Shown here: one piece after another, positions 18,317 to 28,700 of the stretch
Numbering within the stretch: the first letter of the stretch is position 1
Layout of the letters: every line of letters starts with the position of its first letter
DNA from: Methanobrevibacter sp.
Lineage (GTDB): Archaea; Methanobacteriota; Methanobacteria; Methanobacteriales; Methanobacteriaceae
Assembly: GCA_017553445.1 (NCBI GenBank)
Contig: JAFZMD010000063.1
Location: 1-41,363, forward strand
DNA length: 41,363 nucleotides
Reading direction: 5' to 3'
Notes under the pieces: model-generated
The model's database searches: none
Seen by the model: the letters and a program-made list of their open reading frames with translations, nothing else
What the model was told of the DNA's origin: nothing
Position numbers and translations under genes: made by a program

Positions 18317-18775
18317 ATGAGTGTACTTGTAGCATATTATTCAAGAACAAACGTGACAAAAAAAGTCGGCGATGAAATTGCAGGACTATTGGATGCGGAT
18401 GTAGAAGAAATCACATCCAAAGTTAATTACAATGGTAAAATAGGCTATATGCGCGGAGGAAAAGATTCCATTTCTGAAAAAATCATAGACTTGGAACCTT
18501 TAAAATTTAATCCTCAGGATTACGATTTGGTATACCTTGGAGTTCCCGTATGGGCAGGAAAAGCGGCAAATCCTATGATTTCTTATATTAAACAAAACGA
18601 AGGCAAATTCAGCAATGTGAAATTCTTTGTAACTGCCGGAGGAAGCGGATTTGAAGGTACCTTTAAACAAATGGAAGATTATGTCGGCAAAGCTCCATTG
18701 AAAACATTAGCCCTTAAAACCAAAGAAGTTAAAAACGGAGAGTTTAAGGCCAAATTGGATTCATTTTTAGAATAG
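18317..18775 (+). CDS. Flavodoxin family protein
   Basis: 152 residues, the size of a single flavodoxin domain. SVLVAYYSRTNVTKKVGDEIA forms the first strand and the FMN phosphate-binding loop (S-R-T-N-V-T), YDLVYLGVPVWAGKAANPM the second flavin loop, and FFVTAGGSGFEGTF the third. It would carry electrons or reduce a small substrate using FMN; NADPH-dependent quinone reductase activity is possible. The ATG at 18317 has GTGAT four bases upstream; an in-frame GTG at 18308 overlaps that site. Divergent from the DGC gene, with interleaved promoters. Confidence 0.85.
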   Translation: MSVLVAYYSRTNVTKKVGDEIAGLLDADVEEITSKVNYNGKIGYMRGGKDSISEKIIDLEPLKFNPQDYDLVYLGVPVWAGKAANPMISYIKQNEGKFSNVKFFVTAGGSGFEGTFKQMEDYVGKAPLKTLALKTKEVKNGEFKAKLDSFLE

Positions 18776-18856
18776 CCAGATTCTTTTTTTAAGACATTAT
18801 CCACCACCATTATCTAAACCTTAACAATCATATTGAAAAGTGATAATTTAGTCAAC

Positions 18857-19549
18857 CTAAACCAGGTCTTTTGAAGCTTTTTTACCTAAAACATACCACA
18901 AGTACAGACATAATGCATTATCAGCGACCATTATCAATCCCTGAGCAATATCATTAATCATACCATGCACCGCAAGTTGAATTCCGGCCAATAGAACGAC
19001 TGTATACAATGCAGATATTCCGAAAGATGCAATACATTTTCCCCAAGAAATCCTGCCTTTTCCATAGCAAACATAAATGTTCCATATTCCAACAGGTAAA
19101 AACAGTATTATTGCTGTGAACAATCCTGGATTATATCCTATAATGAAATATGCCCTTAAATGCACTATTGCATTGACCAGCATGAATATTGCAAAAGAAG
19201 GTGCGATTCCTTTATATTTTCTTGACAGATATGCCAAAATAGGAGCCACAATCCAAATTGCACCTATATTACATGACAAATAAGCCAATTCCGAAACATT
19301 TCCACCCATAAGAGAAGTCATGAGTTTTGGAAAGGCCATTGTAGTGCCAAATAAATCAATTCCATATTCTTCAACATTGTGCAGCATATAACAGACTACA
19401 GAAATCCATGCAAGCCAAGAAGGGTCTCCTAATCTTTTGATATTCAAATCAACTCTAAACAAATCCGTTAAAAATGCAATTAGTATCAATACTATTGCTG
19501 CACCCAATCCCATCCAGGGCCAAACCTGGAAAAATAAACTATATGCCAT
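18857..19549 (-). CDS. HXXEE-motif membrane protein, unknown function
   Basis: 230 residues with about seven hydrophobic helices. The sequence HNVEE at residues 57-61 is the HXXEE motif that names a family of unknown membrane proteins, and a second conserved-looking histidine occurs in NAIVHLRAY. His and Glu inside a membrane helix suggest a metal or proton site, perhaps an enzyme. The ATG has GGAG five bases upstream (GGAGATATT). It lies 93 bases downstream of clpX on the same strand and could be read through from it, but nothing else links them. Convergent with the flavodoxin gene. Confidence 0.7.
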   Translation of the reverse strand: MAYSLFFQVWPWMGLGAAIVLILIAFLTDLFRVDLNIKRLGDPSWLAWISVVCYMLHNVEEYGIDLFGTTMAFPKLMTSLMGGNVSELAYLSCNIGAIWIVAPILAYLSRKYKGIAPSFAIFMLVNAIVHLRAYFIIGYNPGLFTAIILFLPVGIWNIYVCYGKGRISWGKCIASFGISALYTVVLLAGIQLAVHGMINDIAQGLIMVADNALCLYLWYVLGKKASKDLV

Positions 19550-19642
19550 AATATCTCCTCAAAGAAAACATCTGTTTAAAAATATTTAAAAACATCATAA
19601 TAAAATTTATCATGACATGAAAGTGTTTTCAATGAAATGATT

Positions 19643-20755
19643 TTATATGTGTATTTTAATATTTTTCCATATCTTTCTGCCTTCATAGGTTATTTCCGGA
19701 TCAGCACCATTTGTTACAGTTTCCTTTGTAATGACAACTTTCCTGATGCTATCATCGGACGGAATCTCATACATGATGTCGGTCATTACATTTTCAAGAA
19801 TGGCCCTGAGTCCTCTGGCACCAGTATCCCTATCCATGGCTTTTCTTGCAACTTCCCTTAAAGCATCCTCTTTGAAATCAAGTTCAACACCATCATATGC
19901 AAAAAGTTCCCTATACTGCTTTACAATAGCTGATTTCGGCTCCGTCAGAATGTTTACAAGCGCATCCTCATCAAGAGGTTCAAGGGTTACGACAACAGGA
20001 ACACGGCCCACCAACTCAGGAATAATACCAAATTTGACAAGATCCTGAGGCTGAATTTCCTCAAGCATTTCAGAACTGACCGCTTCAGCATCACCCCTGA
20101 TGTCTGCATTGAATCCTATGGATTTCTTCCCTATACGACCTTCGATAACATTGTCCAGCCCATCGAATGCACCACCACATATGAACAGGATATTGGTTGT
20201 ATCAATGCGTATGACTTCCTGCAGCGAATGTTTACGGCCCCCTTGTGGAGGGACGCTTGCCATAGTCCCTTCAATAATTTTAAGAAGTGCCTGCTGAACA
20301 CCCTCACCTGAAACGTCCCGTGTAATGGATGTATTCTCTGCTTTTTTGGAAATCTTGTCTATCTCATCCAGATAGATAATGCCCCTTTCAGCCTTTTCAA
20401 TATCATATTCCGCAGCCTGAATAAGCTTGAGAAGGATATTTTCAACATCCTCACCTACATATCCCGCTTCAGTCAGAGTCGTGGCATCGGTTATTGCAAA
20501 TGGCACATCCAACATCTTTGCAAGAGATTGTGCCAGATATGTCTTTCCACAACCTGTGGGACCAATTAGCATGATATTGCTCTTTTGAAGTTCAACATCA
20601 GAACTTTCCTCCATATTTATTCTCTTATAATGATTATATACGGCAACAGAAAGCGCCTTCTTTGCAGATTCCTGGCCTATAACATATTCATCCAGAAAGG
20701 CCTTTATCTCTTTTGGCTTGTGAAGATTGAACTCCCCATCACTAGAAACCGTCAT
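19643..20755 (-). CDS. clpX: ClpX-like AAA+ unfoldase without the zinc-binding domain
   Basis: 370 residues, a complete ClpX AAA+ core. It shows Walker A GPTGCGKT (65-72), pore loop GYVG (98-101), Walker [10 protein letters not shown], the RKH loop (GGRKHSLQE), the ClpP-docking IGF loop (213-215) and sensor [10 protein letters not shown]. The usual N-terminal four-cysteine zinc domain of about 60 residues is absent: the P-loop lies about 54 residues nearer the N-terminus than in E. coli ClpX. The ATG at 20755 has a strong GGGGGAT site, so the short form is genuine rather than a start error. ClpX unfolds substrates and feeds them to ClpP, encoded 75 bases upstream. The gene is visibly richer in G+C than its neighbours, and ClpX is rare in archaea; both suggest transfer from bacteria. 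Confidence 0.93.
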   Translation of the reverse strand: MTVSSDGEFNLHKPKEIKAFLDEYVIGQESAKKALSVAVYNHYKRINMEESSDVELQKSNIMLIGPTGCGKTYLAQSLAKMLDVPFAITDATTLTEAGYVGEDVENILLKLIQAAEYDIEKAERGIIYLDEIDKISKKAENTSITRDVSGEGVQQALLKIIEGTMASVPPQGGRKHSLQEVIRIDTTNILFICGGAFDGLDNVIEGRIGKKSIGFNADIRGDAEAVSSEMLEEIQPQDLVKFGIIPELVGRVPVVVTLEPLDEDALVNILTEPKSAIVKQYRELFAYDGVELDFKEDALREVARKAMDRDTGARGLRAILENVMTDIMYEIPSDDSIRKVVITKETVTNGADPEITYEGRKIWKNIKIHI

Positions 20756-20830
20756 ATTTTATCCCCCAATTAATTTTTTGAGACGCACCGTTTGATTGAA
20801 TCATCAATAATGGTGCAGATTCCCATACAA

Positions 20831-21415
20831 TTATTCACGATTTTCGACAACACAGTCAATAAGTCCATATTCCATAGCTTGATGTGGCGTCATCCAGTTA
20901 TTGCGTTCACAGTCGACATAAACCTCATCGTAATCCTTATTGGTATTATCTGCCAGAATTTTAATGAGATTGTCCTTTATGCGGAGCATATGCTTAACAT
21001 CGATTTCCATATCCGTAGCCTGACCATGAGTTCCTCCAAGTGGCTGATGGATCATGATTTCAGAATTTGGAAGTGCATATCTCTTTCCTTTTGCACCTCC
21101 CGCAAGAAGAAATGCGCCCATGGATGCTGCCATGCCAACACATATTGTCGATACATCACATTTGATATAATTCATAGTGTCAAAAATAGCCATTCCTGCG
21201 GTTACACTGCCTCCCGGACTATTGATATAGAGATTGATATTTTTATTTGAATCCTCTGATTCCAGGAAAAGAAGTTGCGCCACAACAAGACTTGCCGCAA
21301 CATCATTAATCTCGCCGCCAAGGAAAATGATTCTTTCCTTAAGAAGCCTTGAATAAATATCATAAGCTTTTTCGCCACGATTCGTAGTCTCTATCACTGT
21401 AGGTATTAATGCCAT
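20831..21415 (-). CDS. clpP: ClpP serine protease with Asn in place of the catalytic Asp
   Basis: 194 residues, bacterial ClpP in length and sequence. The N-terminal [22 protein letters not shown], the oxyanion strand [10 protein letters not shown], catalytic Ser98 in GMAASMGA and His123 in MIHQPLGG are present. The third triad position, Asp in the family motif ERDxFM, reads ERNNWM here, with Asn at 172. Listeria ClpP1 is known to have Asn at the equivalent position, so activity is not excluded. The start is the ATG at 21415, with GGGGGATGAT directly upstream; a longer in-frame start exists but lacks such a site. It heads a clpP-clpX operon. ClpP is not normally found in archaea, which use the proteasome and Lon. 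Confidence 0.94.
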   Translation of the reverse strand: MALIPTVIETTNRGEKAYDIYSRLLKERIIFLGGEINDVAASLVVAQLLFLESEDSNKNINLYINSPGGSVTAGMAIFDTMNYIKCDVSTICVGMAASMGAFLLAGGAKGKRYALPNSEIMIHQPLGGTHGQATDMEIDVKHMLRIKDNLIKILADNTNKDYDEVYVDCERNNWMTPHQAMEYGLIDCVVENRE

Positions 21416-21758
21416 ATCATCCCCCCATACATAATGTGACATATTTATTGTCACGGAAATTCCACAATCCATTAATCTTATTTAATAGTTACTTGGTTTC
21501 TTAAGTATTTAAAACAATTAAAGTTGAAGCTTTACCTAAAAATTAACGATTGAAATTTCCAAAATGAGATATAAATCGAATTTAAAAAGAAGAATTTCTA
21601 ACATTAGAGAATATAATGGACTAAAAAGAAATAGACGAAGGAAATCTAAACGATCACTTGTGCGGGAAATATTTAAGCAATTATTTTTCTTCATATACTC
21701 CCCCAGGTTTGTTGTCTTTGAAGTACAAAAAATAAAAGGAGTTGAGAAAAATTTAATC
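21416..21758. other. 343-base intergenic region between the large adhesin gene and clpP
   Basis: It holds the clpP promoter and dyad at its clpP end and the adhesin terminator at the other. An 81-codon plus-strand frame (21564-21809) has no ribosome-binding site and runs antisense into the adhesin gene; I do not accept it. I see no other gene. Confidence 0.5.
21436..21454. promoter_or_regulatory. Dyad GTGACA-N7-TGTCAC at the clpP promoter
   Basis: Perfect 6-bp inverted half-sites separated by seven A/T bases, ending 20 bases before the clpP ATG and just upstream of its ribosome-binding site. A TATA-like ACTATTAAATA on the minus strand lies about 25-35 bases further upstream, so the dyad would cover the transcription start. 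This is the usual place for a repressor site. Confidence 0.5.
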
Positions 21759-21763
21759 TCAAC
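21725..21763 (-). terminator. Terminator of the large adhesin gene
   Basis: On the minus strand GTTGAGA and TCTCAAC (21763-21757 and 21747-21741) pair around a nine-base A/T loop that overlaps the stop codon, and are followed by a T-rich run (about 21738-21725). Confidence 0.5.
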
Positions 21764-22790
21764 CAGAAATGGTAATTTTATTTGCAATATTGGAGCCATT
21801 ATAACTTGATGTTATGATGTATTGGCCGGCCATTAAGTTAATGTTTAATTTGGCTACTCCATCACTGCCCGTAACTCTATTATAGAGCACTCCGTTAATG
21901 TTGAACTGTACGGATTGACCTGCATAAGGCTTACCCTGACCGTCAACAAGTGTAGCAGCGAACTTGGTACCGTCACGATATTTCATTGTAATGTCTTTAG
22001 CAGTCAATACTGGTAAGACCTTAATGTTGTTTGCAACTTTGCAGCCATTGTATTCTGCAGTAATTACATAATCACCCGCAGGCAAGTTAATGGATAATTT
22101 AGCAATACCGGATTCATCAGTTTGGCGAGTGTAGAATACACCATTGATGTTGAATTTTACATCCACACCCTTACCAACAGCTTTACCGTCAGCACCTAAT
22201 ATTTTAACAGTGTATTGGGTGCCGTTTCTATAGTATTTGGTAATATCCTTGTTTTCAGTAATGGTAGATAAGATAGTAATGTTATTAGCTGCCATTTCAC
22301 CGTTTGCAGGGTTTATTGCAGTGATTACATACTCCCCTGCTGGTAAGTTAAGGTTTAATCTTGCTTGGCCTTTTTCACCGGATACTTTACGATCATACAT
22401 TACACCGTTAATGTTGAATCTAACGGTAGTTCCATCAGCCAAGTAGTTGCCTTCACTGTCTTTAAAGGTTGCATAGTATTGAGTGCTGTTTCTACACATT
22501 TTTACGACATCAGTACCGTTTACAGTAGGCAATATGATTACAACTGAGTTAGCGGTTTGATTATCGACTGTTACGATTACATTGTAGGTGTTACTTGGTA
22601 AACCTAATGCCATGCTTGCGGTACCGTTTGCATCAGTGGTTCTAGTGTAGTCCACTTTATTAATATTGATTTTAACTGTTTTATTTGCTAAAGGATTACC
22701 TTCATAATCAGTTACGGTTACAACAAATCTTTCAGAACCTTTGTAGTACTTGGTTACGTCAGGAGCTAAAATAATGTCTGATGTATCCTC
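21759..22790 (-). repeat. Four C-terminal ~83-residue repeats of the adhesin
   Basis: Each repeat begins with an aromatic-rich DxxKYYRNGTQ-like line, has FNINGVxYxRxT in the centre and ends LPAGxYVITAxYNG. The form is that of a prealbumin-like/CNA-B-like stalk domain common in archaeal adhesins. The last ends at ANKITISG with no anchor after it. Confidence 0.7.
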
Positions 22791-25700
22791 ATTTACAGTT
22801 ACAGAAACTTCTGTTTCCATGGAGTTGTACTTATCATCACCAGAGTAAGTTACAGGAACAGTAATATTTCCAACAGGCAAATCAGAGATTTTAACTGTAG
22901 CAGTACCATTCTTAACTGGAACCGTCTCATTACCAACAGATACAGTACCAGTAGCATCAGACGGTAAAGTCACAGTAACAGTAGCGTTTTCACCTTCAGT
23001 AACTGCAGGAGCATCAATGCTGATTGTAGCATTTTCCTTAGGCTTAGGATTAACAACAATATCAACACTAGCAGAAGCACCATTGTAATTCTCATCACCA
23101 GCATAAGTTACACTAGCAGTGACATTCTTAGTCAAACCAGGAACAGTAACAGTAGCAATACCCTTCTTAATAGGAGCACTATAAGTTTTACCACTCACAG
23201 CAACAGTTACATTACCAGTAGCATCCTTCAAACCAGAAACAACAACAGAAGCATCCTCACCAACAGTAATTGGATTAGCAGCAGCACTAATCGTCAAGTT
23301 TTCTTTAGGAGGAACCGGCTTCTCATTAACAGTCACAATAATACTAGTCTCAATTGAATTATATTTATCATCACCAGAGTAAGTAATAGGAACAGTAGTA
23401 TTTCCAACAGGCAAATTAGTTAAAACAGCACTAACAGTACCATTTTGAACAAGAACAACCTCATCACCAACAGTTACACTACCAGTAGCATCACTAGGTA
23501 AAGTCACAGTAACGGTAGCGTTTTCACCTTCAGTTATTTCAGGAGCATAAACGATGATAGTAGCATTTTCCTTAGCTTTAGGATTAACAGTGATATTGAC
23601 TGCAGTTGAAGCGGAATTGTATGTTTTATCTCCGGGATAATTGACATAAGCAGTTACATTTTCAGTTAAACCTGGAATACTAACAGTTGTTTCACCATTC
23701 TTGATTGGTGAGATGTATGTTTTTCCGTTTACTATAATGGATACATTGCCTGTTGCATTTTCCAAACCAGCAACTACAACAGTTGCATCTTCACCAACCA
23801 CAATTGGTTCTGCACTGGCATGGATAGTTAAATTCTTTTTAGTTGGTTCCGGTGAAGGATTTACAATGATGTCAACACTTGTGGAAGTTGGATTGTATGT
23901 TTCATCTCCAGCATAATTTACATAAGCAGTGGTTGTTTCTTTTAGTCCAGGAATAATGATGTTGGCTGTACCTTTTTCAATAGGGACAGAATAAACGCCG
24001 TCACCAGCACGAACACTGATATTACCTGTTGCATTTTCCAAACCAGTAACTACAACAGTTGCATTCTCACCAGAAGTAATTGGTTTTGCAGTAGCACGGA
24101 TAGTTAAATTTTCTTTAGGCAGAATAGGCTTTTCATTGACGGTAACTGTAACAATAGTTGAATTCTCAGCATAAATGCCGTCGCCGCCAACTTTAACAAG
24201 AATAGAGCCAGTTCCTTCTTTCAAAGCAGTAACAACACCATTAAAATCAACACTAACAACACCTGACTCATCAGGAATGTATGTAACATCCAAACCACTA
24301 GGAACAGTAATAGCAACAACAGCAAACATGTCACCAACTAATAAATTCAAAGTAGAATTATTAACTGATACACTAGCATCATTCAAACTAACAGTAACAT
24401 CAATAGTCTTGTTATCGGCAGTAGCATAGTTATCATCACCTGCAAAACTGACAGTAACAATAGCACTACCTTCAGCTAAAGCAACAATCTTACCATTTTC
24501 AACTTTAACAACAGAAGAATTACTTACAGTGTAAGTTAAATTACCCACATCTCCAGGAGTCAAACTAGCAAAATCACTAACAGCATCATTTACTTTCAAA
24601 TCAAATGTTTCATTACTTATAGTAATTTCAGTTGGTGCTTTATTTACTGTAATATCAGCTGTTTTGGTTATGCTATTATGATTATTGTCTGTTATTGTTG
24701 TAACACTTAAAGTGTAGCTGCCTACATTCAGATTAGAAACATAAATCACACTGCCATTAACCTTGACAGATGCATTCGGATGATCAACGACTTCGGCACG
24801 AACATCCGTTGCATTATCGTATGAAAATGTAGTGGAACCCGTGCCTTTATAATCAAATATGATGTCATTGATTTCCAAGGATGAATTGGCCTTAAAGACT
24901 GTAAAATTATAAACGGCAATTCCAGGAACTGTAAATTCATCTCCGGAATAATTCAATTCGATTGAGTAATCGCCAGCATTCAAATTTTCAACAGTGCAAC
25001 TTACTGTTTCATTGACAAATATGCTGTCCACAATAGTCTCCATATTTAATTTGATGGTTACATAACCTGTTCCATTCATGGTTGCTTTTATTGTTTGAGT
25101 CTGATTGTAAGTAATATTTTTGACATCAAATTGAATATTGGGCTTTTTCATGACTTTAAAGGAATTGGTTGTGGTTGTTGCCGGCACATATATGAAAGCA
25201 ATATTCAGGCTTATGTCCTTTGCATATTCGGTGTAATCATTTGTCAGTGTTGCCTTGTATGATTTTCCGGCAGTCACATCAAGCTGTACGGATGCAGTGC
25301 CTTCATCATTAAACTGTATATCCACTATTGTTTTATTATCCACATTCAGGGTTGCCCTGCCACTAAAATTGGAAGGTTCTGTTATGTTGATTTGAGCATT
25401 TTCACCTTCAGTATAATTGGAAATTTCAGCCATTAAATCAGTGGCCATAAAAATTTTAATAGGAGCCAACAAACCCATCTCTCCTTTATCATTACGGATG
25501 TAATCCCCAATATCATTGATATCAATGTCGACGATATTGATGCCATCAACATTGGAGTCCAAAATATGTACATAATTGCCGTCCAGTACGTAAAGGACTT
25601 TTCCAGCATCCTGAGCATCACTGTCTGTAAAGTTTGAAGTCATTATGCTTAAAGTGGAGTTGCCTGTTATGAAGATTGCTCCACCCAAACCGTTCTGGTC

Positions 25701-28700
25701 TGCATGGTTGTTTGTGAAGCTGCAGTTAATTATGGTTAGGTTGCTGTGGCTTTTAACAGTGATTGCTCCTCCAACATCATGATTTTCGCCGTTGCAGTCA
25801 TTGCTTTGTGCTTTACCGTTTATGAATGTTACATTTTCAATCACTACATTTGCTCCGTCGACAATTTGGAATATTCTGGCATTACACTTTCCGTCAATAG
25901 TGTAGCCGTTACCGATAATTTTTAAGTCCTTATTGATGATTACTCCATCAAAGGCTTCATCATCATAAGCTTCGTTGAAATAATAGTCTTGTCCCAGGGT
26001 TATACTGCCGGTTGCACCATCAATTATCCATTGCAATAGTTTATATGATGGTTGAGGATTATTATCCTCCACAACAGTAGTATCCTGGAATCTATCTACA
26101 GCATCATCACCGAATTTTGTTTCAGCATACATTTTGTTGTTTGTTATGACTGCTCCTTCCTTATTGACCTTTACCGCATAATCATTTGTAGTGTTTATGG
26201 TGTTGAATTTTATTGTGACGTTAACATCATTTACGGTTATGGTGCCACTTATTATATTGTTTGTAATGTTTGAGTATTTGGAACCTGAACTTAGTTCTAT
26301 TGAACCTATTGTATTGTTATCCACGTTTGCCGGAGAGGATACTGTTAATTTATTTTTCACAACATTATTTTCAAACACCCCATTTCTTATTGTCACGGAA
26401 CTGAATGTATTGTTGTGCGCATCTGCCCCGTTTTGAATCATGCTGGTGGAACCGTCAACCGTGTTATTATATGCCACAGAATAGGAATCCAGAATAATAC
26501 CTGAAGCGTTGTAAAAATTACTGTTCATTACTGTAGCGTATTGGCCGGCCTTTATGTTCATGCTGGCATATACATTCACGCCATCGATTGTGGTGTGGTC
26601 CGCATTGATGTTTTCTATAGGGCAAGCATCAGGATAGCCGGTTTTAATGATGGAATTCTTTATGGTATTGTTGGTACATGTCACTACATACTCATCATAC
26701 GGCATGTCATATACCTCATTTGGACATTCTAAAGTTATGAGAGGTCCAATTTTTCCCTGACCCTCAATTTTTGAGTTTATGAAAGTAAAATTGCTGGTCA
26801 CATAAACAACAAGACAGCTGGCCTGAGTGTTTTCCGTAAAGATGGAACAGCTGTCGAGGGTTATGTCGTTACAATATCTTATGGAGGTATGGCCTGTTTC
26901 AGCACCGAGATTGAATGCACTTCTAACGGAAATATTTATGTTTTTAAGATAAAGCCCGTCAACGTTATAAATCCACGTTTGGGTATTGTTTATATACAGG
27001 TCTGATATGTTGGAGCCGGATGCACCCTCATTGATGATGAAACTGAATTTCGGTATGTTGTTTTCAGTGTCCCCGATGACGGTGTGCAGATTGATTACTG
27101 CATTTTTTTCGGAAGATATTATGTTGACCGGCTTGTTGATTACCAGATTGCGGTTCTTGTCGATGGTTCCATTGATATCCAGGATGTCTTTGGGATTAAT
27201 GAAATCGGATAGGGTATTGTCAGTACCGTTAAATATCTCATCAACATTGCTGTTGTTTACTATGTAGGTTTTCGGTGCATAATAGACTGTGAATTCATTG
27301 CTTTTTGTGGTTGCTGAGAGGTATGTGCATGTAAGATTTCTTTCAGAATCGGAATAATATATGATGTCTGGAGTTGTTATTGTTGCGGTATATGATCCAA
27401 GGTCCAGATTCAGGTCTGCACTTGCATGACCGTTTGTAATTTCAATGCTGTATGTCTGATTGTTGACGGTCATATTTGCAGCACCTATGAAATTGTCTGG
27501 TTCGATTATAAGTGATGCATTTTTCCCTATGTCATAATCCGGAATATAAATTGCTGGATTGAGGTCATTTAAAATAGTAATTTGTGCTAATTGATCATTA
27601 TTATCCCAGTCAGGTTCGTTATAAACATCTTTTTCATCAATGATGCTGTTTAAAATATATGCTCCGTCACCTCCCTGGATATAAATATTTTTACCGTTTG
27701 CGGCATTGTTATTTGTAAAATTGGTGCTGATTATATTTAAAGTGGAAAAATCCGAATATATTGCTCCACCGGATCCCCCTTCCGCTTTGTTGTTTTTGAG
27801 TGTGGAGTTAATTATGGTTAAATTACTGCGGCTGACATAAATCGCTCCGCCCATTCTTATCTGTGAGCCGAGATGTGACCTGGATTGGGCATGCCCATTT
27901 TCGAGGATTATGTTTTCCATTGTCACATTTGAATCATGTTCAATCAGAAATAATGTATCTCCATTGTTAGTTCCCCCGCTGATGCTATGTCCATTACCAT
28001 GGATAGTCAAGGTTTTATCGTCGATTTTAAAATAAGCATCATCAGTTCTTGAATCGTAGATGTAGTCCTGGTTCAAGGTTACATTGGTTGTGGAACTGTT
28101 TATCATATCATCTAAAGCAGTGAATGAGTCATTGGTCACGACTTTAAAGTTTATTTCCAGATAAGGTTTGGTATCATCCCTTTCAAAAGCTTCTTCAGTA
28201 ACGGAAATGAAATTCTTAAATCGTGCAGTGTATCTGTTGATATCTAACTCCATAGTGGTATTGCCCGTGCCTCCTGCAACCCAAACTTCGGTATTATATA
28301 TTGTATTTGTTATGTTTACTGTTATTCTGCCTGTGAAATCATTATCTATTTCGCTAACGCTGATTAAAACTGGTGTTCCTACATAATTTACTGCTAAAAT
28401 ATAGGCATTAACTTCACTAGTCAGTAAATCTATATCTCTTTTGTCATCCAACCTTCTTTCATTGCCACAGTAATTAACAGCCACCTTATCTTCTATCATT
28501 GTGGTATTTATCACTGTAAGCCTAAACGGATTATCTTCTGTACCATAGTTATATATTGCCCTGTCATATTTCGCATTTTTATCGAATATTGAATTGATTA
28601 TCTTTAATGTGCCTTCATTATTATAGATTGCCCCACCTTTTTCAGATTCTGCAGTGTTGTTGGTGAATTTACAGCCAACCACAGTTAATGTGCCTTCATT

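Noticed and set aside
20770..20826. 18-codon minus-strand frame between clpP and clpX with two cysteines
   Set aside because: Considered as a remnant of the ClpX zinc domain, but it lacks the C-x2-C pairs and has a stop before clpX and no ribosome-binding site.
21564..21809. 81-codon basic plus-strand frame between clpP and the adhesin gene
   Set aside because: No ribosome-binding site, runs antisense into the end of the adhesin gene, and its text is what A+T-rich intergenic DNA gives by chance.
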